Of a stretch of DNA of 64,000 nt, positions 1 through 10,700 are shown in pieces. Position 1 is the stretch's first letter, and each line of letters begins with the position of its first letter. The stretch covers positions 112,187 through 176,186 of the forward strand of contig WQYA01000001.1 of the NCBI GenBank assembly GCA_009781495.1. The letters are read 5' to 3'. The notes below the pieces were generated by a model, which searched no databases, was not told the origin of the DNA, and saw only the letters and a program-made list of their open reading frames with translations. The DNA comes from Cystobacterineae bacterium (lineage in GTDB: Bacteria; Myxococcota; Myxococcia; Myxococcales; Myxococcaceae). The translations under genes were made by a program, and so were the position numbers.

Positions 1-625
1 CTGTTTGCGTCACCACCTGCTCCCAAGACCAATTCAGCGCACCCGCGACGTCCATATATTCAATGAAGCGGATTTCTGCGTTTCTCTCATTTGCAAATTG
101 GAGCAAGGCGGGCAACTCATCGTCATTGAAGCCACGAATGACGACGGTGTCCAACTTCAATTTTTTTGGAAAGCCTGCTTGGGCGGCAGTGTCAATGCCC
201 AAAAGCACTTGGCGGTGGCTGTCGCGTTTGGATATGTGCTCAAAGCGTTTGGGTTGCAGGCTGTCCAAACTCACGTTGAGTCTGTGCAAGCCGGCTTCTT
301 TGAGGGACACAGCCACAGGGGCCAGCTCGACGCCGTTGGTGGTGAGAGCAAAGTCTTCCAATTGTGGCTTTGAGGCCAACAGATGGACAAGTTTCACAAG
401 CTCGCTGCGCAGCAAAGGCTCCCCACCTGTGAGGCGCAATTTGCGGACACCCAAAGCGAGGAAGAGGGTGACGAGGGAAGAAATTTCCTCAAAAGAAAGC
501 AAATCCGCTTTGGCCAGCCAGCTATAATGCGTACGCGGCATGCAATAGAAGCAGCGCAGGTTGCACCTGTCTGTCAGGGAGAGGCGCAAGTCCGACATGG
601 CTCTATGGTGGGTGTCAAAAATCAT
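1..625 (-). CDS. moaA: GTP 3',8-cyclase MoaA (radical SAM), C-terminus truncated by window edge
   Basis: Manual reverse-strand translation from ATG at 625: MIFDTHHRAMSDLRLSLTDRCNLRCFYCMP...KLRLTGGEPLLRSELV...LHRLNVSLDSL...IRFIEYMDV; CxxxCxxC radical SAM motif and GGEP. Absent from the ORF track because it runs off the window. Confidence 0.93.
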   Translation of the reverse strand, partial: MIFDTHHRAMSDLRLSLTDRCNLRCFYCMPRTHYSWLAKADLLSFEEISSLVTLFLALGVRKLRLTGGEPLLRSELVKLVHLLASKPQLEDFALTTNGVELAPVAVSLKEAGLHRLNVSLDSLQPKRFEHISKRDSHRQVLLGIDTAAQAGFPKKLKLDTVVIRGFNDDELPALLQFANERNAEIRFIEYMDVAGALNWSWEQVVTQT

Positions 626-630
626 CAGCC

Positions 631-1755
631 TTATTGGAAGTCAGCACTCACGAGTCGGTCTGTCAAAGCTTCATGCCACAAGGGTTGGCTGTTGATTTCG
701 GCGCAAATGCGAAGTAACTCATTTTCGCCAATGGACAAGAAGGCTTCGACGACAAAAGGATCAAACTGCTTATGGGCATAGCGGGTAATCTCTTGGAGGG
801 CCGCAGGAAGGCTCATTCCTTTTCGGTAGGGGCGGTTTCGCGTCATCGCATCCAAGGCGTCGGCAACGGCGAAAATGCGTGCGCCGATGGGAATTTCCTC
901 TTTGGAGCGTCCATGGGGATAACCTGTCCCGTCATAGTGCTCGTGGTGGTTTAAGACAATTTCAGCGGCTTCGCTGAGGAAGGGGATGGATTTTATCATC
1001 TGGTAGCCGACGAGGGGGTGGCGGCGCATTTGCTCCCATTCTTCGGGCGTCAACTCGCCCGGTTTGAGCAAGACAGCGTCTGGGACGCCGATTTTTCCGA
1101 TGTCATGCAGCAAGGCGCCTCGGCCGATGATTTGTAACTCTTTGCTGTTCAACTTCAGTTGCCTTGCGATGGCCACAGCATAGGTGACGACGCGCAGGGA
1201 ATGCTCAGAGGTTTCCTGCTCACGTGCATCCAAAGCCGCAACGAGCGCCAGGAGCGTGTTTTGGTAGCTTTGGTTAACGTCTTTGAGAGCCGTTTGCAAT
1301 TCGCGGGTACGGGCGGCAACCGTGGCCTCCAATTCCCGCTGATAGCGCTCCTGGGCCAATTCAATGCTTTTTTGGGCTTTGACGCGCTCAATGGCGCGGA
1401 CAAGCTCCGTCATTTTGGGCGGTTTAAGGAGGTAGTCCGAAGCGCCTATGTGCAGACAGTCAATGGCCAATTTGGTTTCGCCCAAAGCGGTGAGCATGAT
1501 GACGGGGATGTTGGCGTGGTACTCTTGGATTTTTTCAAGCAGCCACGTCCCATTTTTCCCGGGCAGTTTAATGTCGCAAATAACGAGGGAGAAGGGGGTG
1601 TTTGTCAACATTCCCAGGGCGGTTTCTGCCTCTTGGGCGATGGTGCAGCGATAGCCTTCTTCCTCCAACAGCAAGGAAAGCATTTTGCACACAGCGATGT
1701 CGTCATCGACAATGAGGATGTTTTGCGTGGGAGGTGTGTCGCTGTTGCTGGCCAT
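631..1755 (-). CDS. Response regulator with HD-GYP domain (c-di-GMP phosphodiesterase-like, RpfG type)
   Basis: Receiver domain (ILIVDDD...VICDIKLPGKNG...VIMLTA) plus HDIGKIGVPD and HHEHYDGTGYPHG motifs. Confidence 0.93.
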   Translation of the reverse strand: MASNSDTPPTQNILIVDDDIAVCKMLSLLLEEEGYRCTIAQEAETALGMLTNTPFSLVICDIKLPGKNGTWLLEKIQEYHANIPVIMLTALGETKLAIDCLHIGASDYLLKPPKMTELVRAIERVKAQKSIELAQERYQRELEATVAARTRELQTALKDVNQSYQNTLLALVAALDAREQETSEHSLRVVTYAVAIARQLKLNSKELQIIGRGALLHDIGKIGVPDAVLLKPGELTPEEWEQMRRHPLVGYQMIKSIPFLSEAAEIVLNHHEHYDGTGYPHGRSKEEIPIGARIFAVADALDAMTRNRPYRKGMSLPAALQEITRYAHKQFDPFVVEAFLSIGENELLRICAEINSQPLWHEALTDRLVSADFQ

Positions 1756-1763
1756 GGTTGTTT

Positions 1764-2867
1764 CTAGTCTTGGTTATTGGCAAAGCGTAGGTGGCTAAGA
1801 GGCGTCATGTCAAAGGAAGGTGTCTTTTCGCAGACAAGCTCTGAAATCAGTTGTGCTGTTATGGGCGCCAAAGCGATGCCGTTGCGAAAATGTCCGGTTG
1901 CCAGCACAAGTCCCTGGGGGGTTTTGGAGAGGATGGGAGACCCGTCTATGGTAGCTGGGCGAAGGCCTGACCAGCAGCGTAGGAAAGTGGCTGTACCGAG
2001 TGGGGGGCAATAATTTTGAGCCATACCTAAAATATGGTGGAGGCCTAAGGGGGTATTGCTTTTGTCGAAGCCCACATTTTCCATGGTGCTCCCCAGCGTC
2101 ACCCGACCATCCGTCCTGGGCACAGCATAGGCGCCTGTAGCCATAATAATGTGCCTCAACAAAGGCCTTGGAAGCTCGACTTCTGCCATTTGTCCTCGGC
2201 AAGGGAATATCACCTGGGGGGGCAGGGGGATACCCTGGAGGAGGGGGGTCCACGCGCCCATCGCAACAACCACCTGCTCTGCTTCCACGCATTGGCCTTC
2301 GACAAGAGCCCCCACCACGCGGCCTTGGCGCTCCACAATGGCTTGAGCCCTCTTGCGTTGAATGTCGACACCGGCATGGAGGGCGGCGGCGAGGAGGGCG
2401 CGCATAAAGGCAGGAGAGTCTACCTGCAACTCCTCAGGGAAGTGGACGGCATTCAAAATATGGGGGGAGAGGGAGGGCTCCAAGGCGCGTAGCTCATGGG
2501 GGTTCAGCCACTCCAGTTGGAGCCCCTGGGCCTTTTGCCACTGGGCTGTTTGTTTCAACTCTTCGGCCTGGCTGGGCTCCAAGGCCACACGCACAGCGCC
2601 GAAGCGTCGAAGCTCCACAGGCATGCGCGCGTCCTCTTGGATTTGAGCAACAAACTCAGGCCACAGTTTGCGGCTTGCAAGCCCCAACTCCAAGGCGGGG
2701 CCCGGGTGGTGGGCCTCCATTTGAGGCGCAATCATTCCTCCTGAGGCGGCGGAGGCTTCTTGCCCAGGGTGAGAGGTGTCGACGAGTGTGCAGGTTTTTC
2801 CCATGCGGGCAAGCCGATGGGCAACAGACAAACCAATAATTCCGCCTCCGAGTATAAGTACATCCAT
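1764..2867 (-). CDS. thiO: FAD-dependent glycine oxidase ThiO-like
   Basis: N-terminal MDVLILGGGIIGLSVAHRLARMG Rossmann motif, DAO-family C-terminus (CWSGLRPATIDGSPILSKTPQGLVLATGHFRNGIALAP). Confidence 0.85.
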   Translation of the reverse strand: MDVLILGGGIIGLSVAHRLARMGKTCTLVDTSHPGQEASAASGGMIAPQMEAHHPGPALELGLASRKLWPEFVAQIQEDARMPVELRRFGAVRVALEPSQAEELKQTAQWQKAQGLQLEWLNPHELRALEPSLSPHILNAVHFPEELQVDSPAFMRALLAAALHAGVDIQRKRAQAIVERQGRVVGALVEGQCVEAEQVVVAMGAWTPLLQGIPLPPQVIFPCRGQMAEVELPRPLLRHIIMATGAYAVPRTDGRVTLGSTMENVGFDKSNTPLGLHHILGMAQNYCPPLGTATFLRCWSGLRPATIDGSPILSKTPQGLVLATGHFRNGIALAPITAQLISELVCEKTPSFDMTPLSHLRFANNQD

Positions 2868-3007
2868 GAAAGCATCTCCTGCCAAAAGACTTCAAGCTGT
2901 GTTTGGGGCACAAAAAAACTTCCCCAAGGCACAATTGCCTCGCAAGGCTTGCGCTATAGCACCAGGGTGCTATCAATCCAAGAAACTCTCACGCATTGAG
3001 GTGTGCT

Positions 3008-4405
3008 ATGGCTGAAATATTCGACTTAATCGTTATCGGCAGCGGCCCCGGCGGCTATGTTGCGGCCATTCGTGCAGGGCAGCTTGGGTTGAAGACGGCC
3101 CTTGTGGAGAAGGACGGCCAACTGGGCGGCACTTGTCTGCACCGGGGCTGCATTCCCACCAAGTCCCTGTTGTGGACAGCGGAACTCTATTCCCACGTCC
3201 TCGAAGCGGCGACTTTCGGCATAGAGCTTGAGAAGCCGCGCATCAACTGGGCAGCGGCCCAAACACACAAAGCCAAGGTGGTCAGCAAAGGTGCTGCGGG
3301 CATTGCCTACCTCATGAAGAAAAACAAGGTGACGGTACTCAAAGGCCATGGCCGTCTTTTGGGCAAGGGGCAGGTGGAGGTGGACTCAGGTGAGGCGAAG
3401 CAGGTGTTGGGGGCCAAGCACATTGTATTGGCCACAGGCTCCATACCGCGCTCTCTGCCGAGCGTGCCGGTGGACGGCCAACGCGTGTTGAATTCGGACG
3501 CCATGCTGCAAATTCCGCAGGTGCCCAAGAGCCTCATTGTGTTGGGCGCCGGAGCCGTAGGGACGGAGTTTGCATCCATCTTCAACCAACTGGGCGCTCA
3601 GGTGACGCTGATAGAATACATGCCTCAAGTGTTGCCCATTGAAGACGAGGACGTCGCCAGGGAATTGGAGAAGCATTTGCAGCGGCGAAAAATAACCTTG
3701 GCCCTGGGCGTTTCCGTGGAGGGGGTGGAGGTAGGGGAAACCGGCGTCAAGGTGTTGGCCAAAAAGGGAGGGGAGGAGAAGCTATTCGAAGCGGAATATG
3801 TCCTGTCCGCCGTAGGGCGCGCCCCCGTAACTTTTGGCGTGGGCATTGAAAACACGGCCATTGCGTTGGACGCGAAGGGTTTTGTCCCCGTGGATGTTTT
3901 TCAGCGCACAGCGGAGCCGCACCTCTATGCCATTGGCGACATATGCCCCACGCCGATGTTGGCGCATGTGGCCTCTGCGCAAGCGCTGCTTGCCGTGGAG
4001 CATTTGGCCGGCGAAAAGGTGGAGCCCATACGCTATGACAGAATACCCAGCGCCACCTATTGCTTCCCCGAAGTGGCCTCGGTGGGGTTGACGGAGAAGA
4101 AAGCGAAGGAGAAGGGCTATGAGGTGAAGACGGGCCTCTTCCCCTTTTCGGCGATTACGAAGGCGAGCATTTCAAACCAAGCCATAGGCCTTGTGAAGAT
4201 AGTGTCCGACAAAAAATACGACGAGGTTTTAGGGGTACATTTGGTAGGCCCCCACGCGACGGAGTTGTTGGCGGAGGCCTGCCTTGCCCTGCGTTTGGAG
4301 AGCACCACCGAGGACATTGCGCGCACCATGCATGCGCACCCGACGCTGTCTGAAATTATGAAAGAGGCAGCCGAAGCCACATTGGGCAAGCCCATTCACA
4401 TGTAG
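3008..4405 (+). CDS. lpdA: Dihydrolipoyl dehydrogenase
   Basis: GGTCLHRGCIPTKSLL redox disulfide motif, GAGAVGTEFASIF NAD site, HAHPTLSEIMKEA C-terminal catalytic His motif. Confidence 0.95.
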   Translation: MAEIFDLIVIGSGPGGYVAAIRAGQLGLKTALVEKDGQLGGTCLHRGCIPTKSLLWTAELYSHVLEAATFGIELEKPRINWAAAQTHKAKVVSKGAAGIAYLMKKNKVTVLKGHGRLLGKGQVEVDSGEAKQVLGAKHIVLATGSIPRSLPSVPVDGQRVLNSDAMLQIPQVPKSLIVLGAGAVGTEFASIFNQLGAQVTLIEYMPQVLPIEDEDVARELEKHLQRRKITLALGVSVEGVEVGETGVKVLAKKGGEEKLFEAEYVLSAVGRAPVTFGVGIENTAIALDAKGFVPVDVFQRTAEPHLYAIGDICPTPMLAHVASAQALLAVEHLAGEKVEPIRYDRIPSATYCFPEVASVGLTEKKAKEKGYEVKTGLFPFSAITKASISNQAIGLVKIVSDKKYDEVLGVHLVGPHATELLAEACLALRLESTTEDIARTMHAHPTLSEIMKEAAEATLGKPIHM

Positions 4406-4746
4406 CGTGTACAAGCCTAAAGGCCGGCTAGCGAAGCTTCTTTTTTATCTAATGAGGAATATTTTACCCTATCTGGATTTTAGGTGGGGTAGGCCCAGAG
4501 GAACGCTGGGTTGCTCCACTTCGCCTTTCCGTGAGGGCCACTCAGAGGCTAGGGCCAAGCTACAGAAACGGAAAGTAGCATTTGTACAATACGTGTTGAA
4601 ATGTAATACCTATTGTCATGCAGGTTGTCACATCCGCCAGTATTTTGAGTGAGGTTTAGGCTGATGGCGCCATGGTGGAAGTGAAGTGAGACAAGAGCAC
4701 GGGTGCTCAAATTTTTCGTATCCACATTCAGCACAAAGAAAACACC

Positions 4747-7700
4747 ATGACTGCTTCCGACCAGAAACCTTCGAGCCCACCTGACGAAGTTCCCTCGGAT
4801 ACTCCCGAGCAGAAACCTTCGAGTCCTTCAGAAGAAACGCCTTCGGATGTTTCCGAGGAGAAGCCTTCAAGCCCTCCTGAAGCTCCTGCGAATACTTCTA
4901 AGCCGTCTTTGTTATACCACATAGGGCGCTATTGGGGTTTGTTAGTCGGTGCAGTGGTAGCGCTGGTGGTACTGGGAGGGTTATGGGCGTGGTGGGAGGA
5001 GCAACCCCAAGCGCCTGAGCGAGCCAAGCCCGCGAAAGTGGTTGTGAGCATAACCAATCCCTCTCGCACCCATTTTGCTGCCGACCATGCGGAGCCGACG
5101 GTATACCCGTTGAAGATAGCGTTTTCGGTAGCTGTAGCTGCGCTGGAGAGTGTCGACAAGGAAGTGGCAAGCGAGCACATTACGGTGTCGCCGTCGCTGA
5201 AAGGCAGGTGGCAATGGGATGGTGACGCGAGGTTGACGTTCCAACCTGAAAGCGATTGGGTGTTGGGCACTCAATATACGGTAACATTTTCACCGAAAAT
5301 GTTTCGTCCTGAAGCGCTTTTCAACAGCTACAAAACGACGTTTCAGACGCCAGAATTTCAAGCTTATTCTCTGAAGGCCTATTTCTATCAAGATCCATCC
5401 CATTCCGAAGACAAGAAAGTCGTCGCATCCATCAGCTTCACGCATCCGGTGGATACTGCCGATTTCGAGAAACGGGTAAGCATGGCGATGGAGGGAGAGG
5501 GAAAAGGCCTGTTTGGCTCTGGAAAAAAGAAGGTTGATTTTCAGATAAGCTACGACAGCAAAAAACTCAACGCCTACATCCACTCGACGCAACTATCGGC
5601 TCCAGAGAAGGCGCAGACGATACGTGTGAGCATTGACAAAGGCGTGCGTGCCCTTGTTGGTGGCAATACGACGAGTGAAATATTGAGCGAGAGGGTATTC
5701 ATTCCGGGACTGGATGGGCTGAAAGTCTCCAGTCTCTATTCGGTGATTGTCAACAATGACCAATATCAACCGGAGCATGTGTTGATGCTGGAACTGTCGA
5801 TGTTGACGCATGAGAAGCAAGCGAAAGACGCGGTGAAAGTCTGGCTGTTGCCGAAGCAGCCTCCCAAAGGCAGCCCGTTATATGCGGAAGGGTGGAGCGC
5901 CGATCAGCTATATAACTGGAGCGACAGCGATACGGCATACATAGATGCTGCGCTGCTCAAGCATGGCAAAGCGGTGAAACTGGAAGCGTTGCCGAATGAA
6001 AACGAAGTATCCACCCTATTCAGTTACCGTTATCAAGCGCAGCCGGAACAATATATCTACGTTCAAGTGCCTAAAGGGCTAAAGGCCTTCGGGGGCTACT
6101 ACCTGGGCGATGCTGTGGAGCGTGTTTTTCAGGTACCGGCTTTTTCGCCTATGGCGCAGATGATGTCAAAGGGTTCGCTGTTGCCGTTGTCGGGCGAGCG
6201 CAAGGTATCGGTAATGGCGCGTGATGTTCCGGCAATTCGTTATTCCATTTCCCGTGTGGTGCCTCAACAGCTGCAATACCTGGTCAACAAGGGCATACGC
6301 AACAGTGGCAGCTTTTCGATACCGAGATTTGGCGATGATGAAGATTATTACAATTATTGCAATGGTATTGAGGAAATCGACATTTCCGAGCGTTTCGAAA
6401 AAATCACCCCGCTTGAGGTGTTGGAGCCGGGCAAACCGCAATACCAGGCGCTGGATTTGAATGAATACCTCAAGGCGCGGCGCGGTGTTTTTCTGTTGCA
6501 TGTACAAGGCTACGATCCGAAGACGAAAGAGGTTATTGGGGAGAAGGACAGTCGGCTGATAATGGTGAGTGACCTGGGGCTTCTTGAGAAGCGGTCTGTT
6601 GATGGGAGTTACGATCTTTTTGTGCAGTCAATTTACCGTGGTGGTCCGGTTGTCGACGCCTTGGTTGAAGTCATTGGCCGCAACGGTTTGCCGGTGTTGC
6701 AGGCGCGAACCGACTCCAGCGGGCGTGTGACGTTTCCCAAATTCGATGATTTCAAAAACGAACGCGAGCCGATGCTTTTCCTGGTCAGCAAGGACAATGA
6801 CAGCAGTTTCCTACCCTACAGCCGCAACCATCAACTTGGGCGCAGACTGAATTATTCGCGCTTTGATGTTGGCGGCGCGGTCAATGCGGTTGAAGCCCGG
6901 CAACTGTCGGCATACCTGTTTTCCGACCGAGGCATTTATCGACCGGGAGAGGAAATTCGTATAGGGATGCTCGTTCGAGCGGCCAATTGGACAAAATCGA
7001 TAGCAGGTATTCCGTTGGAACTGGAGCTCATTGATGCGCGTGGGCTGACGGTGCGGCGCGATAAAATCAGGTTGTCAGAGAGTGGTTTGGGTGAACTGCG
7101 CCATCCGACGCTCGATACCGCGCCGGCAGGCACATATACCGTTAGGCTATCGCTGATAAAGAATGACCAGGCCGACACCTTGCTGGGTTCCACGACAGTG
7201 CGTGTTCAAGATTTTGAACCAGATCGTTTGCGGATGGACGTACGTTTCAGCCAAGGGAAGACCGACGGCTGGGTAACGCCGGACGATTTGGAAGTGGGGG
7301 TGTCGCTGCAGAATTTGTTTGGAACACCGGCTGAAAACCGTCGCATACGTGCTTCCATGTCCCTGACGCCGGGCATATTGAAATTCCCGCGCTACAAGGA
7401 CTATTTGTTTGGCGATCCGCAGCGTGCCCAGGAGTCGGTGTCGGAAGAATTGGCCGAGACGACGACCGATGAAGCAGGAGTGGCGACGTTGAATTTGGAT
7501 TTGAAGCGTTTTGCGCAGGCGACATACTGGGCGCACGTTGTCGTTCAGGGGTTTGAAGCGGACGGTGGTCGTGGTGTGTCGGGTGAGGCAACAGCACTGG
7601 TATCAGGGCTCGATTACCTGATTGGCTATAAGCCGGACGGAAAGCTGGCTTTTGTGCGTCGGGAAAGTGCGCGTGCAGTCGAACTGTTGGCGATTGGCCG

Positions 7701-10700
7701 TGATGGGAAACAGCGGGAAGTGAAGGGGTTGAAGTTGAAGCGTATCGAACGCCGATACGTATCGGTGTTGACCAGGCAAGACGACGGCACTTACCGCTAT
7801 CAGTCGGTGGAGAAAGAAATTCTGTTGGATGAGAAGCCGTTGACGATTGCAGCGACGGGTTATTCGCTGAAGTTGTCGACCGAGAAGCCGGGCGCGTTTA
7901 CATACATGGTGACCGATGTCGATAATATGGAATATGCGCGTATCGCATATAACGTTATTGGCGAGGCCAATCTGACGCGTTCTCTCGACAAGAATGCCGA
8001 GTTGAAACTGACGCTGTCGAAAGGTGATTTCATACCAGGCGAAGAGATTGAAGTGCAGATAGAGGCGCCCTATACCGGCAGTGGGTTAATGACCATCGAA
8101 AGGGATAGAGTCTATGCGCATCGTTGGTTTTCCAGCACGACGACCAGCACAGTACAGAAGATTCGACTGCCGGAAGATGTTGACGGCAATGCATATTTGA
8201 CAGTGACGTTCGTGCGAGATCCAGGATCGGACGAGATTTATATGAGTCCACTGTCCTATGGCGTGGTGCCGTTTTCGGTTAGTCGCGAACATTTCCAACT
8301 GGGGCTCGACGTGGTTGTGCCGGAGAAGCTAAAACCTGGCGAGACAGCGACATTCAAGCTAAAAAGTGGCAAGGCGGCGAAAGCGTTGGTGTTTGCCGTC
8401 GATGAAGGCATTTTACAGGTAGCGCGTTATAAGACGGCTGATCCACTCGGTTATTTTTTCCAGAAACGAGCGCTTGAAGTGTCGACCAGCCAGTTGCTCG
8501 ACTTAATTCTCCCCGAGTTTTCGCGTTTAATGGCTTCGGCTCCGGGTGGCGATGCCGAGGGTACGACAGGGCGTTTTCTGAATCCGTTCAAGCGCAAGCG
8601 TGATCCAGCGGTAGCATACTGGTCGGGCATCATCGATCTCGGTCCGAATGGTGAGACGCTGTCGTGGCAAGTGCCCGATTCATTCAACGGCAAGTTGAGG
8701 GTGATGGTGGTGGCGGTAACGCCGCAGAAGGTTGGCGTATATGAAGGGCATACTCTTGTACGCGGCGATTTTGTGTTATTGCCGAATGCGCCGCTGACGG
8801 TAACGCCGGGCGACGTGTTCGACATGTCGGTCGGTGTTTCGAACAATCTGGAAAGCTCCGGGAGCGACGCAAAGGTGAAAGTGACGCTTGATGTTGGAGA
8901 GCATTTCGAGGTGCTGAGCGACAAGACGGTCGAGGTGCCGATTCCGGAGAATCGCGAGAGTGTTGTACATTTCAATGTACGTGCCAAACCACTGCTGGGT
9001 TCCGGAACGTTGGCATTGACGGCGGGGATTGGGGGCAAGAAAACGAGTCTGACAACAACGGTCAGCATTCGGCCGGCAACGCCATACCGTCAGGATTTGC
9101 AAATTGGAACGGTGTCGGTTGGCAAGAGTGTTGAAATACCGACTGCCCGTCATATGTTCGCTGAGCATAGCAAGTTCAATGTTGATGTGTCAGCCTCACC
9201 GTTGGTTATCAACAGTGGATTGGTATCCTATCTCGGAGGGTTCCCCTATTCATGTACCGAGCAACTTGTGTCGAAGGCAATACCGGCGCTGATATTGAGT
9301 CATCGGCCTGAATTCGGCGAACTTGAAAAGGAGCGTGGTGCGACGATGGCCGGATTGATAGCAACGCTGCGCGGTCGACAGAACGCGGAGGGTGCATATG
9401 GTTTGTGGGCGGCGAACTCCTATGTTTCGGAGGCGGCGAGCGTGTGGGTGCAGCAATTCCTTGTCGAAGCGAAGGAACTTGGCGAAGCTGTGCCGCCGGA
9501 CATGTTGCAACGTGGCAATGAGTGGTTGCGAAGTTTCGCATCGCGCGGAGGCAGTTCGTTGGATGCCGACCGGACACGGGCACAAGCGGTGTATATATTG
9601 ACACGGCAGGGGATACAAACATCGAATTTGGCGTCGGCAATTCAGAAACGCCTGGAGGAGCGCGACGCGAAGACATGGAAGAACGATCTGGCGGCAGTGT
9701 ATTTGGCAGTAACCTACAAGATGTTGAAGCAGAACAGTCTTGCCGAAAGTGCGCTGAGCGGTTTTCGTTTTAGCAATGCGGAGGAGAGGAGCAAGGTAGA
9801 TGGGCGCGGTGATTCGCTGGGTGGTATCCGCAACAATGAGCGATGGCTATATGACGATTTGCGGCGCGATGCCAGTGCTCTGCATTTGTTGGCGAAACAT
9901 TATCCTGAACGCGCCAAAAAGCTGTCGGATAATGTATTTACGTCAATGCTCAGTGCCTTGTCGAAGTCTCAGAATACGTCATTCTCATCAAGCCAGTTGT
10001 TGTTGGCGCTCGATGCTTGGACGAGCCTGGCGGAAGCGTCGAGTGGCACAAAATTCCGTATCGATGAAATTTTGGCGGATGGAACGGTTCGCGATCGGAT
10101 GCTTTCGCCCGGGGTGGTGCAGCGAGGATTGTTCACTCAGGAAGCGGTGAAGCTTGTTGTCCACAACCAGAGTGACATGATGGGCTTCTATGTGGTTGAG
10201 ACCTCCGGTTTCGACATTGAGCCGCCCACGAGCAATTTGCGGGAAGGCGTCGAAATGATGCGCGAATACACGGACGCATTCGGCAAGCCGGTGACATTGG
10301 TAACACAGGGTGACGAAGTCTACGTTCATCTCAAGTTCCGTGGACTGAACGAATCCTTCAGCGGCATCAACATGGCTTTTGTTGATTTGCTGCCGGGAGG
10401 TTTCGATCTCATATTGAATCCACCGAGTGAAGAGGCGAACAGCAACGAGTCGCAGCAGGCTTTGAGGCGCGATGTTTCTCCGGAGGATGAATCCTCGGAT
10501 AACGAGGATGGCTACAGAAATGATGAGGGTGATTACAGGGAAGGTGAGGAGGAGGGCGAGGGCGAGGTTAGGGGAGGGGGCTGGACGGTTCCGTTTGGCA
10601 ATTCACCGACGAGTTGGTGGGTTCAATATGCCGACATGCGCGAAGATCGTATCGTGCTCTATGGAACGCTCGAAACCGCGACTCACGAATTCGTCTACAA

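Noticed and set aside
1159-1767. 202-aa plus-strand ORF
   Set aside because: Antisense shadow of the HD-GYP response regulator on the minus strand; composition is reverse-complement codon bias.
4728-4922. Minus-strand repeat peptide (GLEGFSSETSEGVSSEGLEGF)
   Set aside because: Reverse translation of the A2M Pro/Ser/Glu repeats; no independent support.
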